Shown here: piece after piece, positions 43,068 through 52,653 of the stretch
Position numbering within the stretch: position 1 is the stretch's first letter
Layout of the letters: each line of letters starts with the position of its first letter
Source of the DNA: Hyaloperonospora brassicae
Taxonomy: Eukaryota > Oomycota > Peronosporomycetes > Peronosporales > Peronosporaceae
Direction of reading: 5' to 3'
Length of the DNA: 64,000 nucleotides
Assembly: GCA_947650285.1 (NCBI GenBank)
Contig: CANTFL010000006.1
Span: forward strand, 1 to 64,000
Notes under the pieces: model-generated
Told to the model about the DNA's origin: nothing
Database searches by the model: none
The model's input: only the letters and a program-made list of their open reading frames with translations
Position numbers and translations under genes: made by a program

Positions 43068-44397
43068 CCCCCTGCTTCGGGTATGCACCATAGCGGACTT
43101 ATGCATCACGCGTGTGGCAGCGCTGGACTACCGGGTCACACTTCCCAGTGCGGTCGCCGACAAGTTCCATACGCTCCCGACATTGAGTCGTTAGGCAACC
43201 GCGATCATTGTAGCCAGCCCGGGTCTATCAGTGGGAGGCACAGTTGAAATTCCGCCAAAGCTACAGCTGCGGGATGAACCGGAGGCGCTTGAAGGATATG
43301 CCTGGACACTTAGCAGACCGGGCGTTGTTTGTGGGATACGCCAAGCACCCCTCGGTGGTGCAAGGTCTTGTGTGATCCTTCACCAAACCGATAACGGCAT
43401 CCACTGGGTCATACATCGAGTCTCGGGGGCGCTTCCAGACGTCGAGCTGGAGTTGTTCCGCTTACAACGGCGGACTCACAATCGGGCTTTTGTATTTGCA
43501 GCTCATCCTTTACTGCACCGGTTCCCCTGGTGCCTTCACCCAACCATCCAGAACGAGCACGCCAGCAAGGCGTTACGGGGACAGCCGTTTCGCCGAGCTA
43601 AACGGTATCTATACCCAGCGCTGACGGCGGTGGTCCAGCGTCTTCGCAAGCGCGTCAACGCGGCCGACGGGGCGGGATACCCACTGCAACAGCTTCCGCC
43701 ACAGCTCTGGGCTCACCTTCACGCCTTGACGGACTACCAGGTATGGGTCTGCTACCGGATAGCCACCCATCAGTTAAATTTATACGGTCCGGGCCGCGAA
43801 CAAGACTTGACCTGCACACGTTATGCGACTTGCCGCGGGCAGCATGAAGGAATCATTCATATTCTCTGGGACTGCGAGGGCGCAGCCGAAGTGTTGGGCG
43901 TATATTGTAACGCAATGGACCCGTCAGGATGTCATGCCCGCGCAATTATTTGCGTGCAAAGCAGCAGTATTGTCTCGAACAGCACCAGACCTTCCGCCGG
44001 GCGTCCGGAAGGAGGTCGGCCGCATCTTTCCAGACACGGCAGAAGAGATATGCAGGGCTTGGGTACGCATCTGGTGGATAGCGTGCTCGATCTGCTTCGC
44101 CACCCTATGGGTGCAGCGAAGCCGATGGGTGCACGAGCACGAGGCAACAACCGTCGACCAAGCCGCATCGGAACTGCGTCACACACTGCTTCGACAGCTT
44201 CAAGCTGTAGCGGTCAGGGAACACCGATTTAACCGGGACGGGGACGACTGTATCTTTTTTCGGCTAGCGACGGAACTGTCTCGAGCTCCGGTTACTTGGC
44301 GGCCGGATACTCGATATGATCCGGGTAGGCAGCTCACATCACCGGTAGGGGTGCTCGAGCGGCTCGAGGCTTTTCAGCTATCTTGTAAACCGTAAAG
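43068..44397 (+). pseudogene. LINE#2 C-terminal region
   Basis: Two overlapping frames (43231-44232 and 43823-44395) carry the region after the RT. HRFPWCLHPTIQN, YQVWVCYRIATHQLNLYGPG and a zinc-type CTRYATCRGQHEGIIHILWDC match LINE#1, then a frame change leads to IWWIACSICFATLWVQRSRWVHEHE and AVAVREHRF. The final stop is at 44393-44395. Confidence 0.78.
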
Positions 44398-44624
44398 GTA
44401 TAAAGACAGACTGTTACACCACCACCAGTGACAAGAATATACGCTACCGTCATGACGCATGTGATTACATAAATCTCGACATGCCAAACACTAGTCGTAA
44501 AGACGAAAGTCGTAAACGACAAGAGTTAAACGCGATCTTGTATCGTATACCGCTATGCAGACCAAGTAAATGCTTCGCAACATGTGAGCTTTGGTTTCAG
44601 CTACAAAAGATAAAATGCGGGTAC
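44398..44624. other. LINE#2 3' flank
   Basis: The short segment cagtgac-agaatatac at about 44429 recurs near 35083, suggesting a shared LINE 3' end. Nothing else is recognised. Confidence 0.4.
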
Positions 44625-46690
44625 TTACGGTCAAGTGTTTATCAGCTTACACCACAGTTAAGATGTGACACGCCTATTTTCCTCAAGAGGAGGTATGAAT
44701 TGGCTTGCACGGAGCTACATTACGAGTATATTTCACTGGCGGTATCTAGTGAAAAGGAGGTATGTATGATGACTATGGGTGGTCTCGTGTGCAGCATATC
44801 GTTGTCTTCTACGGTCATCTAACTTTTAGACCGCCGTGGTGGCATTTGGCATAACTTTGTTTAGACAGCTGTGAAGTCGTATGCCCGAAGAGGTCCTAGG
44901 GTCGAAGCATCTTGACGATTGTGGACTGAAAGCCTGCGTGCTGAACCACCTTAGCTGCATTACTTGCCGGCTTTGCGCTTGCTTCTGGTCAATCGTTTTT
45001 CGCTGAGTTCACGCGTTAGAGCAAGACATCCTAATAAAGTCGATCCGAGTGTTGCGACGCCCTGTATGTTGCCTCTAAACCCAAGTATACGCACACCACA
45101 AGTTTCGAGCAACTATTCTTCTTGCGGACAAGTCAGAGAAAATTTGCCATTGCTTCACTATCTGCAATACCTGACGTAAGGTTTCACAGTGGATGCATTG
45201 AGCTCTAGAGCAGCAGTGTGATTGTTTCTGTCAAACCTCTGCAGACCAAAGCTGTAGCACGTACCGCCAATGACACATTGTACATCATCAAAAGCAAGAT
45301 CGATCACAATGACTTAGTATCCAGCAACACGGCAAGTCACACACGACAAGAAGGAGCAAGTGTGTTTCTTTATTGTTCGTTCTTATCGACAACAAGGCGG
45401 TTTTCACGGCCTTTTCGACTGCAGATGAGCGTTCCGTAGTCTCTCCTTCACTACCAAAGGATCTTCCTCAACACAGCACACGCGCTACTCTTGCTTAGGG
45501 TATTCAAGGTTCGACTGGCAGTCTCCATCGGAGGCTTTCCAAACGTTTCGTTTCGGGTAGAGGCATTGAGTGAGACGGAGCCAACATTCGTTGCCGTAGG
45601 TGATGCCATCGCTGCCACACACCGTGTTGCCTGTCTCATCCGAGCACGACGTTGGGCACTCGGACGAAGTAGCTCCATCTACCCATATACCGTTCCGCCG
45701 CAAGAAGAAATCCTTCCCCTCCTTGCCGTTGAACGGTACCATAGGGCCGAGACCTTCCAATTGTTTCGGGTCGAGCGGCGTTGGGTTTGACTTGGGCAGG
45801 TAGAAGATGGTAGAGCCGCTGTCATGCTTGGTGGCTGGCATGTTCGCGGTCGGTGCGTAGTTTTCCTCGACTGGATGAGGGTTCAAGTCAGAGTTTGGAG
45901 GCGGCATTGGGACGTTGCTATCTTGAGTTCCAGCAGAGACGTTCGCAAGAGCGACGGCAGCGAGTAGTAGACCAACAGAGAGCTTCATCGTGGACTAGAC
46001 GGAGCACAGGTGGGGGTCGAGTCAAGTGGCTGTCGTTGAGTGTGTGGCGTGTGCCGATTTCGAAAGTGATTCGTTTTGTGGTCCGGAGCTGGGGGTTCTT
46101 GACGCAGTACAGTCGCCAAGCGCCTTGTAAAGGCGACGTCTACTCAGTGCAGGTGTGATAGGTTACGATGCTATAAAAAGCAGGCAGCCGAGACGTGCGA
46201 TTTTTCCCATCCGCACCGACGCAGCATATGCGACGCGTTTTTTGCCACAAATGAATAGGGCACGGACTGCAGCTCGAGCTGTGCAGTTGCTTCTTCACAT
46301 GCGTGTTGTTGATGCTTTGTACGTGTGCAATTAGGGTACTTAACACACGATGAGAGACGCCGTTGCGGCATCAAGTCGAGGAGCCCCAGTGAGCAGGAGA
46401 CCCGTATCTCGATACTGACGATCTTATGGTTCTGATGGAAAGGAACGATACAAACGTGGCACTGCTCGGGTCGAATGACCGACTCGAGATCGTTTGAGAA
46501 TTAAGTGCCTATGTTGGATTCCACGACCCCATCGCGGCAGAGAGTACCAGCAGGGCCACTTATGCACGGACGACGCAAGTCCGGACTATTGTCGCTGGTC
46601 GATTTTGATTGGGCTGTGGGTCGGTCGCCTGAGCCCATCACTCCAGCTGCTTTCGCGTGCAACAGAGGTACATGGCCACTTGCCACAGTA
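44625..46690 (+). repeat. Segmental duplication copy B (uninterrupted)
   Basis: It matches 188-1788 plus 2680-3177 without the 891-bp insertion. It carries the second Kazal inhibitor gene. Its right edge runs into sequence leading to LINE#3. Confidence 0.85.
45485..45988 (-). CDS. Secreted Kazal-type serine protease inhibitor, copy B
   Basis: The 167-residue paralogue of the 1065-1565 gene has the same signal peptide and almost the same pro-region (about four changes in the first 110 residues). The Kazal domain has cysteines at 111, 115, 124, 135, 142 and 157, with one extra residue between the second and third. The predicted P1 residue is Asp117, versus Glu in copy A, and many residues around the reactive loop and the C-terminal helix differ. 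Both reading frames are intact, so both copies are probably functional and may target different proteases. Confidence 0.88.
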   Translation of the reverse strand: MKLSVGLLLAAVALANVSAGTQDSNVPMPPPNSDLNPHPVEENYAPTANMPATKHDSGSTIFYLPKSNPTPLDPKQLEGLGPMVPFNGKEGKDFFLRRNGIWVDGATSSECPTSCSDETGNTVCGSDGITYGNECWLRLTQCLYPKRNVWKASDGDCQSNLEYPKQE

Positions 46691-46739
46691 ACTCGTTTGT
46701 GGCTACGGCTGCTTCTAATTACTGACGTTTGGTGTCACT

Positions 46740-47227
46740 TGATAGGACACTGGACCGGTGGGGGTGCGACGAACGCAGTTCTTTCCACCTTCTTTCAGCA
46801 CTGCGCCAATCGCAAAGCCCCGCCCATTCCACGTCAGCTGAGTTTGCGGTTGCAAAGCCGTTTTCAAGATGACTCTGACGCCGCAGCAACAGAATTCGAA
46901 CGGATCTGGTTCATATTAAGCTCCATCTGCCAAGAACATTTGTGGACCGAGCGGAACTCGGCGGTCTTTAGAGGAGCCGTGACTACTCCATCCGCAAGTG
47001 TCCAAATGTACTGGACACGCGGTGTTCGCCAGCTACGGGCAATTGCAATACGCGAGCATCGAGCCGCGGCTACGGCCGTACGAGGGGCCCGACTTCATGC
47101 CTGTCTTGAACTTCTGCTTCAAGAGCCCCGTGGACACCCGCCCAACGCGGGTGTCAGCCACGATCCGCTGCCGCGACCGGCGCTCATATCCTGGCTCAGG
47201 ATTTTTCAGACCTCTTGTCCACATTAA
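46740..47227 (+). pseudogene. LINE#3, 5'-truncated C-terminal fragment
   Basis: The frame ending at 47225 carries IGHWTGGGATNAVLSTFF, ICQEHLWTERNSAVFRGA, LRAIAIREHRAAATAVRGARL and PRPALISWLRIFQTSC, homologous to the ends of LINE#1 and LINE#2. Only the last 160 or so residues remain, the usual outcome of incomplete target-primed reverse transcription. Confidence 0.72.
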
Positions 47228-47257
47228 ATATGTCAATAGATGATCATGAAACTCCTC

Positions 47258-47518
47258 CCCTTCTAATTACTGACGCGGGCGTGAGCCGGGGGTAGCTGCT
47301 GAGCGCGAAGCTCGTGCATTCGTTGGATGACTTGTCGGATAACAGTTGGCACTGCTGCTCTGCCAAAGTAATTTATGCAGATGAATATCATTGTGGCAAC
47401 ACTTTTCTCAAAATTTCATTTGCTTGTATGTTTCCGCACAAAAATCAGACGATACGCAGGAGGATAATGAAAAAAGAAAAACAGTCTCATCGGCTAAAAA
47501 TGACACAAACTTAGTGTA
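47258..47518 (+). repeat. Repeated flank, uninterrupted copy (pair with 24448-25245)
   Basis: The copy runs from cttctaattactgacgcgg to aaaaatgacacaa and represents the empty site for solo LTR C. Confidence 0.78.
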
Positions 47519-49510
47519 ATGGATGAAAAAACAAAAACAAACAAACACTGGACTGGACGATTTGCAGGGCACCAGTGATGTGGACAATACGTATCAATGT
47601 ACTACTACTTTGACTATGCAAGAGTTTGCCAGCACTATTCGTCTCGGCAGCCCATTATACTAGGAATAGGGCTGCCCGCTCACGTAAAGCTGCGTCGTCC
47701 TGGAGGGACGAAGTAGCAAGAACTGACGTTTAAATCGCGGTCCCGTACCATGACTTGGCGCTCACAAGGAGGCACGAGTGATTAAATGGAACAGTCTAGA
47801 GCTTACACCTGGAACTTTGCAGCTAGTTAAACTGCGTTCCACGTGATGACATACACTTCTGACAGCGTGAATGCGCTACAAGTGGCGAAAATCTCTTCGT
47901 TTTATAGCGTGATCACACTATTAAGCAAGTCACTGTTCCGTCGAAAGTTATGGCCGTCTGTGATTATAAGCTTTGCAGCAGTTTGTTTTGTAATTGTATG
48001 TTGTCTACGAGGCGCCTTGGACGATTCGGATGCGCATTGGAGAGCAACGCAACTTTTGTGGAAGGCAAAATGTTTACGCAAACGAAATGTGCTAAACAAA
48101 GAAACAGCCACGATGTGTGTACACTGCTTGCAATGCCGTTTACCGGTTGTGTTGCCAAAAGATAGCTGTATTGAGCATTCATGGAGCGTGCTAGCGCATG
48201 CATCTATGTTGTCAGAAGGATCTATATCAATCAATGCGCAGCGTGTTGTCAGTTGCTCCCTAATAGTACCTTCCAGAGAAATATTACTAATATTGTTCAC
48301 TACGACAATTTTATAAGAGTGTCATTATTACGGTAATATTTAGATTTCATCCTTTTAAGTAGAGTCGATGCCGCGGAGCGGACTTAGCCTGCTTCATGTC
48401 CAATCCATATGCCTGTGACAATCGCATCTACACATCCTGCGGCAAGTGGATTTCGCAAACGCTCGCAGGCGTCATCACACCCACCAACAGGATCGACGTG
48501 GGCTGAATGTGAAAGGCTGGGAATGCTTCAGATCATGCCGACGCATCAACTTCGTGTAAACAACCCGTGCGACATTGAAATTGAGCTTACGCGCTAGCAA
48601 TCTTGCGGATGCTTTTGGTAGCAAAGCTCCATTGCGCACGTACGCATTTCGAAGAGCTCAGTTCAACGCCCCTGTCCGGAACGGTCCCTCACGAAGATGA
48701 TTACTACCGCTTCTTAGTTGTGCTCAGCTTGTGGTGGAGTGGAGAGTGACGACATTCTCACGACAGATATAGAATTTGTTTACGACGCATGTGCAAATCT
48801 CTTTCTCTACGCTACGTCATCTAGCCTCTGTCGTCCTCAGTGCGAGCGAGCTAATCGTTAGCCTGGACCACCAGTCGTCGGATGTCGAGCCACGCAAACA
48901 TCGCCACCGTTGACGCCTGCTTTCGAAAAAGTGGTCGCTCATCGATTCTTGCACGCCAAGCAAGTGTCATACGGAGCTCACATCAGAAGACGCACAAAAA
49001 CAGTTCCGACTTGTTGTATGAGCTGCATGCACGAGTAACTGCGCAGAAGACGTCGCGATCGAGAGGCTAGTCATAGTGTGAATAGGGAGCTGGAAGCTGC
49101 TGTTCGATGGCTACTTGCCTGTCATAAGCACTACACTCACTGCTAATGTGGTCGTGGTAAGGGCTAAAAATTGCTTCTTCTGGACTAGGGATATCTACGA
49201 TAGCTTTGCCTGTACATGAACGTATTTCCGCAACCACAATGGCAATGTGCATCGTCCCTGGCGTCTCATCCGTTGCATATCATACTGTTGGAACTCGCTG
49301 ATGCAGTAACGCATCAGAGGAAATAATAAACTTGATCATTGACCCAAGCCTTGGTATTGTGTTGGCAAGCGCTCCAATGTGTGAACATTCCGACCAATCA
49401 GAGCCCTTTTAAATTACTTCCGTCAAAAACCTGTCAGACTTTGTCTCGTGACAACCAGTAGTAATCCATCAGTAACTACTGGCCATCCAGAGAGTGGCCA
49501 GAAGTCACAC
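47519..49510. other. Intergenic, no recognised gene
   Basis: The longest frame (47843-48316, 157 codons) has a hydrophobic segment (SVIISFAAVCFVIVCC) after a charged start but overlaps an antisense frame of similar size and has no known motif. I do not call it. The last 150 bp before 49511 should hold the DPH5 promoter; I see no clear core element. Confidence 0.45.
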
Positions 49511-50490
49511 ATGGTGCTCTACATTGTTGGTCTTGGCCTCGGCGACGAGCAAGACGTCACCCTTCGCGGTCTCAATGTCATCAAAACAGCTCACAAAGTC
49601 TTTCTTGAGAACTACACGTCCATTCTCGGCGTACAACTGGACAAACTGGTACAAAGTCCCTGAAATGCTCGCGATCGCTTCTCACATATTCGTCTCACTC
49701 TGTTTTTTACCTGTCCTTCGCTCTCGTTGTTATTGGTAGGCAGCTTTTTACGGCCGAGAAGTCCTTCTAGCGGACCGAGACTGTGTCGAAACGGGTGCCG
49801 ATCAGATCTTTGCCGACGCAAAAGATCGAGACGTCGCTTTTCTCGTAGTCGGTGACCCATTGTGTGCGACAACACATTCGGACCTCATCTTACGTGCGAA
49901 AGCGCTCGAGATCCGTGTGGAAGTGATACACAATGCCTCTGTCATGGGTGCAGCTGGGGCCTGCGGGCTCCAGCTCTACTCGTTTGGACAGACGGTATCG
50001 ATCCCTTTTTTCCGCGACGAGTGGCGGCCCGACAGCTTTTACGAAAAGATCCAGTACAATCGTCGCGGTGGCATGCACACACTATGTCTGCTGGACATCA
50101 AGGTGAAAGAACCAGACTTTGAAGCCATGTGCCGTGGACGCACGGTGTTTCTACCACCTCGCTTCATGACGGTGAATCAAGCGCTCGAGCAGCTGCTGGA
50201 GATTGAGGAGAAGCGGCAGGAGGGAGCATACACAAAAGACACAATGTGTGTGGGCATGGCCCGGCTCGGTCAGAACGACCAGAGGATTGTTGTGGGCACC
50301 ATGGAGCAGCTGCTGACTGCTGACTTTGGCGCTCCTCTGCACTGCCTTGCCATCACAGGCGAAGTCCACCCGCTTGAGGACGAGGTGCGCACTAGTCTAT
50401 CATGCAGATAGGAACTTGCTCTGACGATATGGCGTGTCTTTTGCGTTACTTTTGTTGCAGATGCTGAAGCAGTTCCTCGTAAAGCCATAG
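49511..50490 (+). CDS. DPH5: Diphthine methyl ester synthase
   Basis: DPH5 uses S-adenosylmethionine to methylate the modified histidine of elongation factor 2 in diphthamide synthesis, in the cytosol. I join three exons: 49511-49648, 49740-50384 and 50461-50490, with GT-AG introns of 91 and 76 bp, giving 270 residues, close to the family's usual size. The N-terminus [15 protein letters not shown] and ENYTSILGV, then [52 protein letters not shown], and [10 protein letters not shown] with [15 protein letters not shown] are hallmark DPH5 blocks. The last exon codes for only nine residues (MLKQFLVKP). Both introns were placed by frame and homology, not by transcript evidence. Confidence 0.93.
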
Positions 50491-51171
50491 CGATGGACGA
50501 TCACGGTAAGAAAGATCGACTTTGCCGGCCTCATCGTCGTCAATAGGTGACAAGCGTTACAGGTGCCTTCTCTACAACCACTGTTGCTCTACTTTTTTGG
50601 TTGATGCCTGTTCTAAGTACTTAAGGTGGGCCAAGTCTGTCGTCGATCGAGTGATGAACCGGCCGATATGTCTCGCCGAGCCTACACATTCGATCTTTAC
50701 ACGTTCCTATGTGGCAGCGACTTGGTCGTCAATGCTCTTGTCTTTTCGTGTCATTTCTTGCTACTTTATTGCGATTGACGTTGTAAGTGGGCTTTTCTTG
50801 CTAGAATGACATACCCGAACAGTGATCTGAACGACTTTGATGTGTAGCAGCGACTTGGCACGGAAGGCACACCTTTGCTTGGTGGAGTCAAAGGTCGAGC
50901 GATATGTAAACATGTCTACGAACGTTGTGTCGCCCGAGTGCTCAGTTCAAGCTCGGATTCGGCTCATCATGAGCTTCAGTAGTGCGTTCTTAGCATCGAC
51001 ACTGACGGTCATGCACGTCAAAGTCCAGCAGTCGCTTGGACTGAGTTTACCGCCGTAAGGTACCGACGAAGCTCCAGACAAAGCAGATCAGCACATGACT
51101 GTTGCTACCTGAGCTCGGAAACGCAGTGCAGCAGTTACATAGTCAACCGCCATCGACCCGATAGCCTGCAA
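50491..51171. other. Intergenic, no recognised feature
   Basis: Short frames only. The region separates the ends of DPH5 and the convergently oriented protease gene, so it holds both 3' regions. Confidence 0.45.
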
Positions 51172-52653
51172 TCAGTATGCAAGCGCCGCTTTCACAACCT
51201 TCTGGGCATTGATGCGGCCGTAGCCGTACTGATTGTTCGGGAAGGTCGTGTCGGCGGTGCCACCGCATATCCGCTTCGCTTTGGGCAGCGCCCGGTCCGT
51301 CGTGTTGATTAGGATCGTCCGGATGCTGTCAAAGTTTAGTCCCGGGCGAGCACTCAGCGCCAGTGCAATTGTACCCGACACGTGCGGCGCGGCCATACTC
51401 GACCCTGACATGAGCAGATAGTCCGAGTCGGAGCCGTTCCATGCCGAGCGGATCCGTACGCCAGGCGCAGTGAAGTCGGGCTTCACTCGTCCATGGACAG
51501 AGGGCCCGAGACTGCTGAACCAGCCGATGGCGTCGCTCGCATCGGTAGCTCCGACCGAGAACGTGTCGGCCATATCCCCGGGGGACACGACCGAGCGGCA
51601 GCCAGTGGCCCCCGTGTTGCCTGCTGCAAAGACCGAGAGGATGCGGGCAGCCGCCCACGCGTCGAGACTCGGCTGGAAGTACGACAGTCCTTGGCCGACG
51701 CCCCAACTGTTGTTCACAATGTGTGGGGCCTTTGTAGGGTCGCAGTTCTGGCCGTCCGTGTCGCTCGGGCACAGCATAAACTGCGCACAGGCCAACAACA
51801 GTGTCAACGGACACGAGTCAGCTTGACAGCCCTTGCAGGTCATCCACTTGGCGCCCGGGGCCACCCCCACGCCCGCACTTCCGACGATCGTTGCGGTCGT
51901 GTGGGTGCCATGTCCGCTGTCATCAGATGGAGTCGCGGTCTTTGCTGCGGGGTCGTACCACCCGTAAGCTCCGATCCAATTGCTCTGCAGCGTCTCGTGG
52001 GTATGCCGCACGCCCGAATCGATCGTGCCGACAACTATCCCTTCGCCCGTGTTGTTGGTCGCCCAGACGCTTGTGGCGTCGATTTTCGTAGCACCCCATG
52101 CGGTAGCGTTAGTGCTGCCGCGAGAACTTTCGGCAATCAGGTGAGGCGAAGCAGTCTCGACGATCATGTCGTAGATGAGCTCCTTTACCCCCACGAGCGC
52201 AAGAATACCTTCGAGTTGATCGACTGGCGCGCGTAGGACTTCGAGCGTGTTGCTGATCCAGTGGCTCTGGAATTCGACGCCCAAGAGAGACAGCAACTGG
52301 ACCACTGGTTCTTGACTATCTCGCGCGTGTTGTTGCAGGGCATTGACAATGTTCTCGACGTTCTCGAGTCGCTGCGCTTCCGTCCACACGCCAGTGTTGC
52401 TGTTGGCTGCTGCTTGGATGACTGCCTTAGTGTCGTCCTCCATGACGATGATGATCCGGTCTGGATCGTACAGGAGCGACCCAACAACTCTCACTAGTGA
52501 TGTGGCTGTCGAGGATACGACTGTTGACGTCACAACTTCCAGCAAGTTATCGAGGAATCCGGTCGGGGTACCGGATGCCATTGACACTATAGTAGCTGAG
52601 ACCATTAGCAAGAGCAACAAAAGAGCTAGATGGGCCATGCTATGCGATTCCAA
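51172..52653 (-). CDS. Secreted subtilisin-like serine protease (S8)
   Basis: The 493-residue intronless frame starts with MESHSM; Met6 is an alternative start directly before a strong hydrophobic signal (LALLLLLLMVSATIVSMASG). Residues about 30-190 form a propeptide-like region without a motif I recognise. The catalytic domain shows the triad D212 (GTIDSGVRH), H248 (DSGHGTHT) and S419 (GSSMAAPHVSG), with N346 (AAGNTG) as the oxyanion residue. Six or more cysteines in 273-352 suggest disulphides in a secreted enzyme. Related peptidases degrade extracellular proteins. It lies 5 kb from a Kazal inhibitor gene, a family that often targets subtilisins, but a link is only speculation. Confidence 0.93.
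   Translation of the reverse strand: MESHSMAHLALLLLLLMVSATIVSMASGTPTGFLDNLLEVVTSTVVSSTATSLVRVVGSLLYDPDRIIIVMEDDTKAVIQAAANSNTGVWTEAQRLENVENIVNALQQHARDSQEPVVQLLSLLGVEFQSHWISNTLEVLRAPVDQLEGILALVGVKELIYDMIVETASPHLIAESSRGSTNATAWGATKIDATSVWATNNTGEGIVVGTIDSGVRHTHETLQSNWIGAYGWYDPAAKTATPSDDSGHGTHTTATIVGSAGVGVAPGAKWMTCKGCQADSCPLTLLLACAQFMLCPSDTDGQNCDPTKAPHIVNNSWGVGQGLSYFQPSLDAWAAARILSVFAAGNTGATGCRSVVSPGDMADTFSVGATDASDAIGWFSSLGPSVHGRVKPDFTAPGVRIRSAWNGSDSDYLLMSGSSMAAPHVSGTIALALSARPGLNFDSIRTILINTTDRALPKAKRICGGTADTTFPNNQYGYGRINAQKVVKAALAY

Larger units (their letters stand above)
35110..44397 (+). mobile_element. LINE#2, degenerate, split by a solo LTR and a copia element
   Basis: RT and C-terminal coding DNA related to LINE#1 continues across two later insertions: a solo gypsy B LTR (35661-36100, target tacga) and a copia element (37297-43062, target gttta). 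Only the region from the RT onwards is present, so the copy is 5'-truncated or its 5' part was lost. Confidence 0.82.

Noticed and set aside
47843..48316. 157-codon plus-strand frame with one hydrophobic segment, considered as an effector
   Set aside because: No cleavable signal at the start, no RXLR- or Crinkler-like motif, and an antisense frame of similar length overlaps it.
51493..52236. Plus-strand frame of 247 codons
   Set aside because: Antisense shadow of the subtilisin catalytic domain.
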